Source of the DNA: Tetmemena sp. SeJ-2015
Taxonomy: Eukaryota > Ciliophora > Spirotrichea > Sporadotrichida > Oxytrichidae
DNA: 64,000 nt
NCBI GenBank assembly: GCA_027382625.1
Contig: JAJKFJ010022837.1
Coordinates: 176,692-240,691 of the forward strand
Direction of reading: 5' to 3'
Numbering within the stretch: position 1 is the first letter of the stretch; each line of letters begins with the position of its first letter. A program made the position numbers and the translations under genes. The notes beneath the pieces are model-generated. The model was given only the letters and a program-made list of their open reading frames with translations. It did not search any database and had not been told where the DNA came from. Positions 1-11,622 of this stretch are shown piece after piece.

Positions 1-598
1 AATTATGGCTCAAATACGATTACTTTATCGGAGGTAGATACAAACAAATGCAAAAAAATATATTATTCTCACATAACAGCTGTAGAAGACGAATTTAGAA
101 ATAGGAGCTAAAGCATTTTACTCTGAATTTGAGATGAATTCGTTGACTTTGGCTATGCTCTCAGGTAATTGCAATTTTACATCTCCTTTAAAAAGTTATT
201 ATCTTCAATTAATCTCTTTGCGAACTATGATTTGGATTGTTTATATTTCAGAATATACTTACTCTTATGCTTTATTCAGTGTTCAGCATTTCGAATTATC
301 ATTCTCTCATTACAATGTTTGTTAGGAGTGGGCCAAGAAAAACTTTCAATCATGTCGCATTTTCTTCTTTGAGCCAAATGTGAATTCTTACCATCTTATT
401 AATGAAAATAATTATCTAAAAAATAATCAAGAATATGAACTATTTAAACTACATTTTATGAGTTTCTCTCAACCTCCGATCAAATAATCGTATTTTAGCC
501 ATAATATTTGAATTTGACACACTTCAACTGCCACTCATTTATTCCATTTATATTTAATATTTAATTTAATTCTCTTTTTTATTAAATTCTTAGCTATA
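1..598 (-). repeat. End of a repeated germline element, with an internal inverted repeat
   Basis: The last 85 or so bases (about 514-598, ending AGCTATA) match, in reverse orientation, the first 85 bases of the repeated element at 13074-13491. Further in, the sequence differs from that copy. Positions 1-38 and about 469-506 form an imperfect inverted repeat (core GCTNAAATACGATTA in one arm against its complement in the other). The element probably starts left of the window. No convincing gene is visible, and open frames here are low-complexity and AT-rich. It probably lies in an IES of the gene at 600-1240. Confidence 0.6.
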
Positions 599-599
599 T

Positions 600-1240
600 C
601 TTAACTCTCTTAGTCATTGCCTTGATCCCAATTCTATTGACTCAGTTTTGAATCCTAATTCTGCTCTTGTTTTTATCGATGAGCTTGCTTATACTTAACT
701 CCTCCTTAGTCTTAAGCATTTCCCATGTCTGCCATTAAGTCTGCTTGTAGTTTTGTCTGCTCATCCATTGAGTCTACCACATTTTCAGAGAATTCCTATT
801 CAGCTTCAGATTCATTGACTATTTCAGGCTAAAGCTTGGCAATTTTCTCAGCTTCTTATTTATCAGCAGACCTTTAATCTTCTTAACTGTTTGCCTTCAT
901 CTAAAATTTATCACCCTTTAAAATTCTAATCAGTAACTTTTTATGAACCCTTCTCTTTTCTGTCGTTAGATTCCTGAGATTAGGTTTCGTTTTCTTAAGA
1001 ATATTGAGAGCCTTGCTGCTTATCCTGCTTTTTCTAGTAGTGATAGGCATAGCGTGGCAAGTCAGGATTCCTCGAATGGTCATCCTGAAGATCTTGATTG
1101 TCTATCTGCCTTTTTTCCTCCTGAACTGTATATCTATCTTAGCTGTAGTTTCTATCATAAACTACATTGGAATCATTAGACTACTGAGCCTTCTATTTCT
1201 GCCCATTATTACGGTCTTAATAAGTAATTGCTCTGAGTTA
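600..1240 (-). CDS. Partial Gln/Glu/Ser-rich hydrophilic protein, family unknown
   Basis: With TAA/TAG read as Gln, the minus strand encodes two long hydrophilic stretches. One is about 1220-950 (VQEEKRQIDNQDLQDDHSRN and onward). The other is about 898-600 (MKANSQEDQRSADKQEAEKI and onward). They are in different frames and separated by about 37 nt that could be a GT-AG intron (GTTACT...TTTTAG), although GTTACT is an unusual donor. At its 3' side the frame runs straight into the repeated element ending at 598, so the true C-terminus lies left of the window. The N-terminus is not resolved. No domain is recognised; the composition suggests a disordered protein. Confidence 0.5.
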
Positions 1241-1284
1241 AAAAATAGCAATTTATATCTTCAATGACTTAGTCTTTTAACTCA

Positions 1285-1530
1285 TACTCACTTAACGGCT
1301 GCTGGTGTTTTTCCCTCAAGGAATAATTGTACTCTCTGTTTTCTTAAGGCTTGTTTTGAGCAGATTACAAATCCTGCATTTCTAGTAGTCGCCTCATCAT
1401 CAAGCTTCTTGAATCTAGATTCTCCAAAGAATCCACAGATGGCTCCCTTAAAATATAAATAACTAAATTTAAATGTAAGAGTGCCTTTGTCTGATAGTTT
1501 CAAGTTCAGACTCTATTTTCTTCTCCTTCT
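1285..1530 (-). CDS. Short basic ORF, possibly an MDS of the neighbouring gene
   Basis: A minus-strand frame starts at ATG ATG near 1530, reads one TAG as Gln and ends at TGA 1285-1287, giving about 80 residues. The C-terminal half (GFFGESRFKKLDDEATTRNA and onward) has protein-like composition. It lies just upstream of the Gln-rich gene at 600-1240 on the same strand and may be its first MDS. I found no pointer that joins the two in frame. No family is recognised. Confidence 0.3.
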
Positions 1531-2141
1531 TTTCATCATGAGTCTATTAATTTGACCCAAATTAACGATAAAAGGGCTGGGAGTAGAATGACAGTCTTAG
1601 TAGAGATAATTTGTCTAAGATTATCCTCCTAGGTAGCATCAGATTTTACATTTAATCAATTTTAAGATTCTTTACTCGATATGTCAAGTTAGCTGCTCAA
1701 TATTATTGGCTTATCAACTTCAAAATGCACTTTGAAAATATGAATGATTGTATTTAAATGAATAATTCTAGTCTATGGAAGAAGAGGAGGAAGTGGATTG
1801 AGTGGAGCAGGAAGCAGAGAGGGGGATTAGATTCTCCAAATACTTGTCTATGGGGTAAAACTCGCAGTTCTACAGCCACTTAAACTTAGTGGGGTGTTGA
1901 CTTTGGTCGTATCTCCCTTCCTTACAGATTCCATCAGCTGTAGTCAGAGGCCATTCGGTCGCTGTCAGGTGTGAAATTAACTATGTTTGCATTTGCTTTA
2001 TCTTTCTCTCATGATAAGAAGAGATGATGTCACTGCAGGGGCACGATAAAATAATCATCAATAATTGCATTGAGGAAATTTCAAATTCAATCATCATACG
2101 CTATAATATTACATACAAATATATTAAACAGACTACTCAGA
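1531..2141. other. Mostly non-coding germline stretch
   Basis: No complete gene is visible. A plus-strand fragment near 1790-1890 reads VEQEAERGIRFSKYLSMGQN, which looks protein-like but is bounded by TGA on both sides. It may be a displaced MDS. The rest is AT-rich. Confidence 0.4.
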
Positions 2142-3754
2142 ATGGAATAGCACAAGGCTAAGAGACTCCAAAAACTATATCAATCTAAGTTCATCATTAT
2201 CAGGCATGCTACACTTATTTCTATTATATTTGCCAATTCAACCTTCAACTTCTAATGGAGAGTAAATCATAATTCTACGAGAAATAAACCATAACTTCAA
2301 AGTTATGTGAAAATAGAGATCGTGTTTATATTTACTATGAGATTATTCAGAACGAAGATTTACTTGACTGTCCTCTTTCAGATGAAGAAGATAAAATCAC
2401 TTTTCCATTTCAAACTGCGTATCTGCTTTTCAAAGACCACAGTAGCTTCAATCTATTTTCATCGTTCACCCTATGTTGAGAGAAAACACTCACACCGTTT
2501 GTGATATAAAATTTAAGTCATAAAATACGAGTTGTAGATATTCCTGAGTGTATTGAAACTGTTTAGGAAGAGTACTCTTCCAAGTTTCCTCATTTAGACT
2601 TCTCACTCATCGGAGAGAAACTTCCATAAGAAGAAAGACGTGTATGGTACTACCACGACTACCAAGAGCCAGTTGATAGATTTATAGAGATCAGAAACAA
2701 GAAGGATTCCAAAGAGACGAGAAACAAATCATGTTAGATGAAATCAAGAAGACTTATCCTAACAGATTGGAGAGCGCTCTCAATACTTACAAGAGGCGAG
2801 AAATCTTTAAACGCTGCCTTTTGGAGCATCATCAATTGCAAATCTGCATAGTCGGCCACTCTCAGTTCTTTTCACACCTTGCATATAGTGATTAGATACT
2901 AAAGACTAGAATGAGGATATTCTAAAAATAAAAGCTGCCCTGGGTGAGAAATCGCTTTCGACACCATAGTCTTGCGGGTGCAAGCAGTTTGGATAAGATC
3001 TTAACGATAGAAAAGCTAGTAGCGACTCTGAAGGTAGCTGCCGTTTGCACGACCCGTCTCATAAATATACAATTTACTATATAGAGTGATTTAAGCTTAG
3101 TTAGAGCAGAGTATGAGAGGTTGTTTCACCAACATTGCATATAAATACTCTCTGGCTACTATTCAAATCAGTCGAATAGATGCAAGTAATATTAAAATTT
3201 AATAAAACCACACGAGCAGCTCATCGCAAAAGAAAAATGGGGCTCTAAAAATAGTTACTTGAGCTTATAGTGATTTAATAATTTCAATTTATCTATGACG
3301 ATATTAAGAGCTCATATTCTAAAAGACATAAGATAAAATTTTCACAGATAGCTGGTGAGTGAATTTCTTAGATATATAAGATGAAGAAGCCCTAGCGGCA
3401 TCTAAGTTTTAAACAGATCACTCAAATTAATGTAAAAAATATTCTAAAGTTTCTGCTGCTTTTTTAGCCAGAGAGATAGATAGTCATAGTGGTTGATATA
3501 TAAAATACATTCTTAATTTATTTAAATTTATCTAATCATATGAGAATATCTATCTCTGCTATTAAAAAAATCAACTTCTAATGGGAGAAGGCCACCGAAG
3601 ATATTGAGCATGGTATAGAGACGGAAAAGAAATACTACTTTAATTTTACTCAGATGTAGGAGTAAGGCAATGTGAGGAGGCTGCTTCACTAGCAGCTTCT
3701 CTACAAAATGTTAAAACGGTCATGATATCTCCCCTGAGAAGAGCACTTCAAACT
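2142..3754 (+). CDS. Scrambled histidine phosphatase (phosphoglycerate-mutase-like)
   Basis: This is a branch-1-type histidine phosphatase whose MDSs are out of order: A (2142-2258), C (2409 to about 2930), B (3571-3754). A starts at ATG 2142 and carries KFIIIRHAT, the RH(G/A) catalytic motif. A joins B through a 14-nt pointer (2245-2258 and 3571-3584). B carries VMISPLRRALQT. B joins C through TTCAAACT (3747-3754 and 2409-2416), giving RRALQTAYLLFKDH in frame. C carries IVHPMLRENTHTVCDI and the second catalytic histidine in CIVGHSQFFSHL. A 34-nt IES with pointer GATAT lies inside C. Three small frame shifts remain (near 2440, 2670 and 3645), which may be unrecognised IESs or sequence errors. 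The C-terminus after about 2930 is not located. Confidence 0.8.
2503..2541 (+). other. IES, pointer GATAT
   Basis: GATAT occurs at 2503-2507 and 2537-2541. Removing 34 nt joins TVCD to IPECIETVQEEY in frame within the histidine phosphatase. Confidence 0.85.
2931..3570. other. Germline-only stretch between scrambled MDSs
   Basis: It separates MDS C from MDS B of the histidine phosphatase. No conserved coding segment is recognised. The missing C-terminal MDS of that gene may lie here, but I could not identify it. Confidence 0.5.
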
Positions 3755-4282
3755 TGATATATAGGGAAAAAAAAGCTTCAACAGCATCAAGTTCATCGTT
3801 CTTTAATCCTGGGCATCCATGGTAATATTCCATTAATAATAAAGAGCCCGTCAGATAAAAGCTCTTGAATATGTATAGACAAGAAGATTTCTTGGCAATT
3901 TTAAGATAAAATAGCAATATTATCTTTTAGAGCATCATAAAGAAAACAATTTGGGATCTGGCCAGATCTGCAATGCTTAATCGAGAAAGAATGAGTATCT
4001 TGTACTTATTTAATTAAATTTTAAGAACCTTATCCTCTAATCCTTAGAGTTTTAAGAACCCGTCCCACAAATTTAGAGCGTTGCAAAAAAAAATTTAAAT
4101 TTTTAATTGATGTTGCGCAAATCAAGTTCGTCTACTTCTTTAACAAAGCAATAAGCATCTCTGAGCTAGAAGACTCAAGACTGATTTGAAAATACTCCCT
4201 GCTTCAACTTTGCGAACTTTAAGCTATGTTAAAGTAAAGAGAGAATTAAAATTTAAAAATCTAGAAGAAGTAATTAAATAAT
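3755..4282. other. Intergenic germline stretch with a coding-like fragment
   Basis: A minus-strand fragment at about 3770-3850 reads MEYYHGCPGLKNDELDAVEA, which has protein-like composition. Its frame is short and no partner was found. The remainder is AT-rich, with the near-repeat TTTTAAGAACC at about 4019 and 4050. Confidence 0.4.
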
Positions 4283-6190
4283 TCAGTTTTGTTGATTTTT
4301 GTTCTTATTGGTAGCTTGATCGTTCTATTATTTATCGTTATTGTGCTTCTCTAAGTTTCCTTGCATGTTTTGATTCTTGTTGCGGTTCGAGTCACTTTTT
4401 TTCGATCCTTTATTGCTTTGAGATGCTTGATTTCCTTGAGATGTATTATGACTGCCTTTGGAGTCTTTTTGTTCGCTTTGATCGTGCTCATCTTTCCTAG
4501 GTCTTCCTGGATTGTTGTGGCGTCCATCCTCTGGAGAAGTAACCTTTTGATAATCCTATCCTTGATTATGTTGGCTCTTTGAATTATCACTATGAGTCTT
4601 TGAGGAGCTGGATTAATTAGAGGAAGGACTATTATGCTAGTTTTTATTTTGCCTTCCATCGTGATTTTGCTTGTCATCCTTGTCATCACTTTGCTTCATT
4701 TTTTGCTCGTGCTGTGATTACTTTTTGCTTTGCTTTTTATCGTCTTCCTATTGATTATTCTAGTCCTTTTACTTATTTTGTGTGCTTAAACTAACCATTT
4801 ATAATTTTAATGCATAGTGCTGAAGGATCTTCTCAAATCAAAATCGTGAACCTTTTTCTCGCTCTCTATGGTTCCTATTTTCCTTCCAAAGGGTATTTAA
4901 CTCGCATCTTGAGCTTAAGAGGACTTTCTCAAATCAGTGCCACTGTCTTCTGCTTAAGAGTCAGAAAAATATTGAGCTTTCCCATCTTGCATAGAAGGAG
5001 AAATCCTCTAAGAGTTGTTTCCATTATCTGGGTCGTGCTTCTCTGGATTTACTTTGTACTCCTTCTAATCTGAAGAGTGAGAATCGGTGAAATTTTCCTT
5101 CATTTCTCCGTATTTCAGAGTCTGAGGCTGAGTCTTGTCATAATACTTGGGATGCTGGTGGTCTGAATTCTGAGATGAGGAATAGTTCTTATCAGCGGAG
5201 CGTTGATACTCTCCTTCCTTCCCGATATTTCTAATTAGAGGTTCCTCTCCGGAAACCTTAGATACAGTGGTCTTATACTCTGGATCTCTACCCCCTGAAT
5301 TTATAGGATCCTATATTACTGGCTTGCTCTGATGCTTGTTGTCATCATTCTGGCCATATCTTTATTTAGTGTCCACTACACCTGAGCTCATGAACTTGTC
5401 ATGAGAGTTGGGATCATGAGGGTGGGGATAATTTGACCGCACACTCTTGGGCTGCTAAACATAGTTAAGATCCATATTTGTAAGTGGCCTCGTTTTGAGC
5501 TATAGATCTTCCTCGTTCTCTCTTTGTGATTTAGAGAAGAATGGAGCATCCGACTCAATGAATCGAGGGGCTCTGTCTGCTTCTGTTGAGTTCGCTTAAT
5601 CGTTTATTGTCTAGTTTGATCCCTCTTTTTGAAGGTTAGGATTGTTGCGCGTGTTTATTCCCTCTGTAATGGGATCATCAGGAGTTTATGATTCTGGTCG
5701 GTTCGAATGCTCTTGCTTCTACTCGTTCAAGTTAAGACCCATAAACTCCATCCTTGGAATAGTGCATTACAAAAATAAGGAGAAAGTGTTGTCGTTTGGA
5801 TTCAAATGATAATATATAAAGCTATTCTTGCTTGTAGAAAACTGCCTATTCTACGCTTAGTCGTCCTATTGCTTCTGCTTTTATTGCTGTTGTTGATTGT
5901 AGTAAGTTGAGTAGTCTTTCATGTTCTTATCATAACTGCCTGAAATGAAACATACAAGTTATAAATTGCCCTAATTTGATTCTTGATCCTTTTAACTCTT
6001 GGCATCATTAGTGATTCTCTAATCCTTGCTTTGACCTTACTTGTCTTGATCATGCCTAGTAGATTAGTTAGATCCTTAACCAGAATCCCTATTCTTGTTC
6101 TCACTTTCTTAATTTTGTGATTGCGAAGATTGTTCTTGGGCCTGTCTTTTGGTTTTGTCTCCGAAGTCAGGATTCTTTGTCCTTTAAATA
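4283..6190 (-). CDS. Large disordered Gln/Asn/Ser/Asp-rich protein
   Basis: With TAA/TAG as Gln, the frame runs almost unbroken from about 6180 to 4800, then resumes at 4798 after a frame change and ends at TGA 4283-4285. The total is roughly 600 residues. The protein is strongly hydrophilic throughout, with a poly-Gln stretch near 5890 (YYNQQQQQKQKQQDDQ) and an acidic/Asn-rich C-terminus (KSDSNRNKNQNMQ). There is no membrane segment and no recognised domain. The frame change at about 4798 is probably an IES or intron that I could not delimit. The start is uncertain. It is the most downstream member of a run of minus-strand hydrophilic genes, and a stress or LEA-like role is inference only. 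Confidence 0.6.
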
Positions 6191-6606
6191 TAAATAAAGT
6201 TAAATAAGAAGTAAATTAAATGCTCATTTTTAAATTTAGATTCCTTTGCTCCTATCGATACCTCTCATCTACTTTCTGGGCAAATAATCTATCTATTTTT
6301 ATAATCATGTGTATAAAATTGAGCGCTTTATTGGTTCTCTTTGTCTTATTACTGATAGAGTAAAATCAATTATGAGTTTATAATTGAATATAATTGATAA
6401 GAATTTGCTAATTAAAAGATCTAATAACTCTCAGAGTCTTTATTAAACTTTTTGAATTCAAAGGAATTTATCTCTCATCTGTTATTTTTACATTAAAAAT
6501 GATCTTCTTTGATTACGAATTTCCTTCTATAATCAGATTATTTACTCTGGTTTTAGAGATCTGACTACTTCCCTTTATTTTGCTCTTTATACAAAAATAT
6601 AAATTT

Positions 6607-6921
6607 TCATTTCACATGATAATATTTGAATTAGATTTTCTCAATCTAACTATCTTTAAAATGTTAGAAATATTTGGATGTTAAACTTTAGCAAATTAGT
6701 CCGTTTATTTATTTATGCTCTTGCTGAGCGCTGAAGTGGAGATTGCCCTACCAGTCGCGGAACTTGTCCTCCTCTTTGTCAAAAGCCTTCATGGCCTCGC
6801 CCTCCAACTTATTTAACTCAGCTCGCTTCTTCTCATCAATCTTCTCGTTTTGCATCGCAAAAGGCCACTTCTCTCGCTGAGTAGGACCCGTCGAAAATCC
6901 AGCCTACTACTCCTAAACCAT
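6607..6921 (-). CDS. Small charged protein, unknown
   Basis: It begins at ATG 6919-6921 (MVQEQQAGFSTGPTQREKWP), continues KIDEKKRAELNKLEGEAMKA and FRDWQGNLHFSAQ, and reaches TGA at 6607-6609. It is about 104 residues. The core of about 70 residues is alpha-helical and Lys/Glu-rich; the last 35 residues are less convincing and could be 3' UTR read through TAA codons. The start could be further upstream behind an intron ending TTTAG at about 6914. No family is recognised. Confidence 0.5.
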
Positions 6922-7309
6922 ATACAAGTATAAATTATAACATGCCTAAACAAATGCGCTAAAAAAGTTTAGATGAAAAATCTGAAAGAGTTGAGCTAGC
7001 TTTGACACCCAAACTACTGCTTGGAATGAAGCAAGACTCGAGAGAATTATGATTGAGAGCAAGAATGAGAGTACTTGCTAAGTGTAGCTAGTTTTTTAAA
7101 TCCTGAGAAATTACTGAAATTCATAAACTTAAAGATTATCCTTAAACTCAAGCCCAATGGCTCTTAATATAACTAATGATTTTGATTCGTGAACCTATTT
7201 GTTTTGCCAACCATAGTTAAGCGAATCAGGTTAAATGAAAGGTCTTGTAAGATTGTAATGAAGAATAACCAATAGAAGAGTATTAGTTAGTGGTGATTCA
7301 ATAATCTAA
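6922..7309. other. Intergenic, nothing recognised
   Basis: AT-rich sequence between two minus-strand genes, with no supported coding segment. Confidence 0.4.
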
Positions 7310-9072
7310 TCACTTCTTGATGTCTTTATCCTTATTGAGTGGATCAGATGAGGAAGTATAGTGCTGCTGTGATTTCTGAGATGAATCCTACTACTTTCCT
7401 GATTGGTTGCTAGAGCTACCCACAGCATCCTGAATCTTCTCTTATAAAAAATTAATTCACTCTTCATAATTAATGATGGCAACTCTTTGGCAGCATGAAC
7501 CCCTTCCACTACTTTTTCTTGAGCTTGGTGTAGGCCACTCATAACCTTCTCTCCAACCTTGCCTGCCATTTCCTTCACATTTTCAGCAGCCTTTCCAAGA
7601 GTGTCTTATGCCTTTTCTCCCATAGATTGCCCATGAGATGAATCCTGAGAGCTTGGATCATTAGTCAAGTTAACTTCTTAGAAACAAGAACGAAGAAGAT
7701 ACAATGTTAACTTTATGCTAGGTGCTGTATTCCTGAGAACTTTGTTCTGTAGAGCTTTAAATGAAAGAGTAAAATAAATGAAAGCTTCCCACGTTGCCCT
7801 TAGATTGCTATTTAGAGCTCAAGTCATCTCTCCCTTGATTCTGGTCAAAGTGAGACCCACCTGAGAAGGATTATTGAGTCTTGCTGTCTCCGCCGAAAGT
7901 ACCTGAACCAGTTTGGTACTGAGGGTTCTTTTCAGTGAACTTCTCGCTTGATGATGCTTGAGGGTCTTGTGCGTTCCAGGCACCTCCTGAACTGCCTTTG
8001 GAGCCAGAGGACTGACTCTTGCTGTCACCGCTATGCATGGATGAGGATGAAGAGCCAGATTGGCCTTGACCAAACTAGTAAGAGCTGCTGCTTCCACTTC
8101 CAGATGTTGAGCCCTGAGAGGCACTTCCATGAAGTCCAGATGAAGATGATTGAGACTAGTCAGTTGATGACTGATTCTTTTATCTTGATTAGTCGTATTA
8201 GCTACCTCCAGTTGACATTCCACTTTGGCTCTTGCTCGCTCCACCTTAGCTTCCTGATCCAGAGAAGCCTGAGGAAGAAGAGGAGCCTTGACCGCTGCTG
8301 CTACTTCCTGAGCCAGACTTCCAGTCCTTATTCTAGGAGACTCCTTGATTGAATTTCTCACTACTAGATTTAAAGATTATTTGCCTTCATAAAGACAGAG
8401 AAAGATACAAAGCAGAAACTTAGACTCAACTTACTCAGATTGCTCAGAGCCGTAGGAAATTCCAGCACCTCCTTAGCTGCCACCCTGAGATCCAGAGCCC
8501 TTAGCAGAGGTTCCTCCAAGGTTTGAGCCTGCGCTAGATCCTGTTCCGAAGACCCCACTTGAACTCGAAGTTGCACTTCCACCTAAAGTCGGATCATTAT
8601 ATTGACTCTTACTTGAGCCCCCAAGATTCCCGGATTTGGAACCAAGATTTGAAGAGGACCTACTAGAGTAGAAATATCAATAATGTATAATTAGCAATGA
8701 GTCATCGGCAGAGTCGCCTCCGGAGTTTTTGCCGCTTGGGTTATAGGTTGCCTTGTTAAGGCTAGCAGCGTTCTCCTTCTTCTGCAGATCCTCTTTCTCA
8801 GAAATATTTTTGGGGCTCAATTTTGAATCCAATCCAGTTTTCTGGTCGTATTCAGTATAACTACCTCCTGTTTGGCTAGATTAAGACTATCATGATTTAA
8901 TTAATTTTCTTATTTTATTAGAAGTGGGCTTCTTATTATCTGCAGCAAAGCCTTGGCATCTCAAATAAAAAATAAGAGCATTAAAATATGAATAATTGAG
9001 ATTTAAATAGAATAGAGGATTGCGTTGCGTAGAGCTGTAAATTGCTCTCATTGACATAAATCTTCTTAACAT
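7310..9072 (-). CDS. LEA-like protein with a mitochondrial-type leader
   Basis: The start ATG at 9070-9072 gives MLRRFMSMRAIYSSTQ, an Arg/Ser-rich leader typical of mitochondrial import. After removal of at least seven IESs the frame continues GFAADNKKPTSSQTGGSYTE. A long Ser/Gly/Gln-rich tract of about 250 residues follows, then an amphipathic LEA-like C-terminus with repeats of the type GEKAQDTLGKAAENVKEMAG and GEKVMSGLHQAQEKVVEGVH, ending at TGA 7310-7312. Pointers read in the sense direction: CAA, TCTA, ACTC, TGAG, AAGCT, AAGTTAAC, AAGAG. Family knowledge: LEA_4-like proteins protect organelles during drying or encystment. The mitochondrial location and role are inferred from sequence features. 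Confidence 0.7.
7439..7487 (-). other. IES, pointer AAGAG
   Basis: The pointer occurs at 7483-7487 and 7439-7443. Removing 44 nt joins HAAKE to KIQDAVGSSS in frame. Confidence 0.8.
7669..7713 (-). other. IES, pointer AAGTTAAC
   Basis: The 8-nt pointer occurs at 7706-7713 and 7669-7676. Excision joins EYSTQHK to VNLTNDPSSQ in frame. Confidence 0.85.
7753..7787 (-). other. IES, pointer AAGCT
   Basis: The pointer occurs at 7783-7787 and 7753-7757. Excision of 30 nt joins KGNVG to SSTEQSSQEY. Confidence 0.75.
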
Positions 9073-9573
9073 TTTCTCTTTCACTATTACAAAAGAACGA
9101 TTAGAGGTATGTAAGAAATCGAGTATGTCTTACCGAATATTTCATATAAATCATTTATTTAAAGATCTTAATGAAAAATAAATAGTACAAAATATGGATT
9201 ATATTAACTTGAAATTAACATGACCTTGAAAGAATTTTTTTTTCAAAAATCTTTTTTCATATAACCTTTAAAATGAAATAATTTATTATATTGAATATGA
9301 GGGATATTGTTTAATAGTTGTTTATTGGTTTAAATTTTATGACTTAAATATTGTGGGGGATCTTTAATTAGAGATTTACTACTTCATGATTCTTGATTCT
9401 CAAATGAAGGAGCAAGATCACTCTAATTAAGAAGATAAACTTTTGAGATAAAGTAATAAATCAAGAATCAAATTTAGGAGTCTCAGAATAAAGTTCTATT
9501 TCGTATTAACTTGTCTGGATAACTAGAAGGGGCCATGATTGAGTCACAGCCTCATTAAATGCTTGTCACACTT

Positions 9574-10687
9574 TCACTCAAATGTCATGCCCACAGCGTC
9601 ACCATGCCCAGCACTTGGAACTAACAAAGATAGTTAGAATATGTCAATATATGTATAGATAATTATCAGGAAAGCATTCAGTTTGGCTTACATTTCAAGC
9701 CAGACTCTCCAATAGGCTTATAAGAATAAATATTTTATATTATAGCAATTAAATTATTATCATGAAAGGCTGCTGAGTTGGATCTTCAATATTCTATCCA
9801 GAGGGTTAATTTTTGTTGTCGCCGCCCTTCTAAATGTAATCTGATTCTTATGCTCCTGGAATTCGAGGGCGGTCTATCGGATTCATTAAATAATATTCTG
9901 ATAAAAGATCATAAATGCCAATATCCTTATCGAGTGGCTTTATATCTTTGGATTGTCCAGAGGGTTTATTCTAATCAATTTTGGCTATGTCGCCTTTGTG
10001 TCCGTGTTCTTCGCTTAGCATCTACTAAATCTTTTAAACTGATAATCTTCTTTAATCAACTCTTAATGAAATTATTACGATCCTCAAAAGTAGTTTATTA
10101 ATTCCCTTATTCAAGATCTTCACTTAAAAGTAAATGGCGATTTAATTAGTAGGTTTGAATTAGAGATTCTTTAAAATCAACAAAATTTAATGTTACTCAG
10201 GATTCCGTACTTGATTCCTCTTATTCTCTTCGTCAGTCTACAAAGTATTTAAAATTGCCACAACTTGCATAATAAGTGGGTGGGTGAGTAGTGTTTATAT
10301 ATTTTCAAGAGTAATGAACTTACCGAAAAATATTTCATGTTACTGACCCCTGTGCATGGCAGCATTACCGATGTAAATTCCAAGTGCTTCATCCTCCGAT
10401 TTCTTAAACATTTAATGCGCCTTCTGTCTCTATGAGCTATCTTCTCCCTACCTTCTCCTGTCGAGGTCGTCCAAATTCTCCTTGAGATCTATCATGAATT
10501 CATTTGTTTCTGGTTCCTTCTTAGGCAGCAGGACTTGCTCAGCGATGGGCATGGAACTCACAGAGTGAGCGGAGGTGCTATGGGAGCCATGGGAAATAAG
10601 CGGTGGGGAGGTGGGGTAGTTGGAGGAACTCAGCGATGCCTAAGTCTAGGTTGAAAGCTAGTCCAAGTCTTATTCACTATTACTCAT
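9574..10687 (-). CDS. Hydrophilic protein of unknown family
   Basis: ATG at 10685-10687 opens MSNSEQDLDQLSTQTQASLS. The frame continues through LKENLDDLDRRRQGED and KKSEDEALGIYIGNAAMHRG to about 10325, where a GTAAGT suggests an intron or IES. Coding resumes at about 10235 (DEENKRNQVRNPEQ) and at about 10000-9750 (EHGHKGDIAKIDQNKPSGQS ... DRPRIPGAQESDYIQKGGD). The last piece gives PSAGHGDAVGMTFE and TGA 9574-9576. Junctions between the pieces are not all resolved. No family is recognised. It belongs to the minus-strand hydrophilic run. Confidence 0.55.
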
Positions 10688-10924
10688 CTCTATCAATTTA
10701 ATCACTTATAATTAACAATTAACCTAATTCACTTGGATTCTAGCTTTGATAACATTCATTATAAAGATTAGAGAGAAGGAATATGTTGGAATTTAAAAAA
10801 GAGGTAATATATGAGTAATCTGTTTTAAAATAAAATTATAATAATTATCTACCCCTGTTCATTTATTTAGTCCAAATTGAATTTAAGTTTAAGGTTTTAA
10901 GAATCCTTGTTAATGGTATGGGCA

Positions 10925-11510
10925 TCACTGATCGCTTCTCTTCGCACCTTCTATTCCAAAAGCCTCCCTTTAGTTGGCTCTTTCTCCAGATGGGAGATAC
11001 TGCTAAGTCTTGACATTCGCTCTAAAGCTGTCCCTATTTAAGACATCATATACATATTGAGGTTGACATTCTTGTGAAGCTAATCTTTAAACAATAAGAT
11101 ATTAGTTGATTAGTTGATCTTGCATTTCTGGAGGCAGCCCATTTACATACTCATTTTGTCAAGTCTTAAATTTTATTTCTAATATTTGAGTTAAATATAC
11201 TCGTGGGTCTATGGGATCTATTCAGACTGAAGTTTCTGTCTCTCTTAGCTTCTAGAAGAAAGTGGATAAGCGAGATCTTAGTGCTGCTAGTAATCCACTC
11301 CGTACCACTGCTGATCCTTTGATGGCAGCTTGTACACTTCAGGCACGTCCTTAGAACTTTAGAAATGCTCTTTCTGGCTGAGCGATGGCTTGTCTTAGAT
11401 GTTCTTTGGCTGTCTCTAACCTCCTGAAAGAGGATCTATATCCCTGTTGTAATTTCCATCTTTATTATAGGCTTTGCCCTATGTGGAAGATTCAGGCTAT
11501 TATTTATAAG
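10925..11510 (-). CDS. Gln-rich hydrophilic protein, unknown family
   Basis: The frame reads GKAYNKDGNYNRDIDPLSGG through KDQQWYGVDYQQHQDLAY to THEY. It then joins across a 50-nt IES (pointer GAGTAT) to VNGLPPEMQDQLINQYLIVQ and ends FGIEGAKRSDQ with TGA 10925-10927. About 200 residues are visible. No start codon was identified: upstream of about 11500 the frame runs into AT-rich sequence, so a 5' MDS is probably missing from this reading. No domain is recognised. Confidence 0.55.
11147..11202 (-). other. IES, pointer GAGTAT
   Basis: GAGTAT (sense strand) occurs at 11197-11202 and 11147-11152. Removing 50 nt joins PQTHEY to VNGLPPEM in frame. Confidence 0.85.
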
Positions 11511-11622
11511 AGATAAAACATACTATGAATTTAATCTTTTAACTAGAAAGAACCCCCTTCGTTATAAATAATTAAATTTCAGTCTTAATAAAGAATGAAT
11601 TTATTTAATATGGTTATAAATT

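Noticed and set aside
950..990. Certain GT-AG intron in the gene at 600-1240
   Set aside because: The length fits the frame, but the donor GTTACT is atypical and a 17-nt IES with AATTTTA repeats overlaps it without restoring frame. Left as unresolved.
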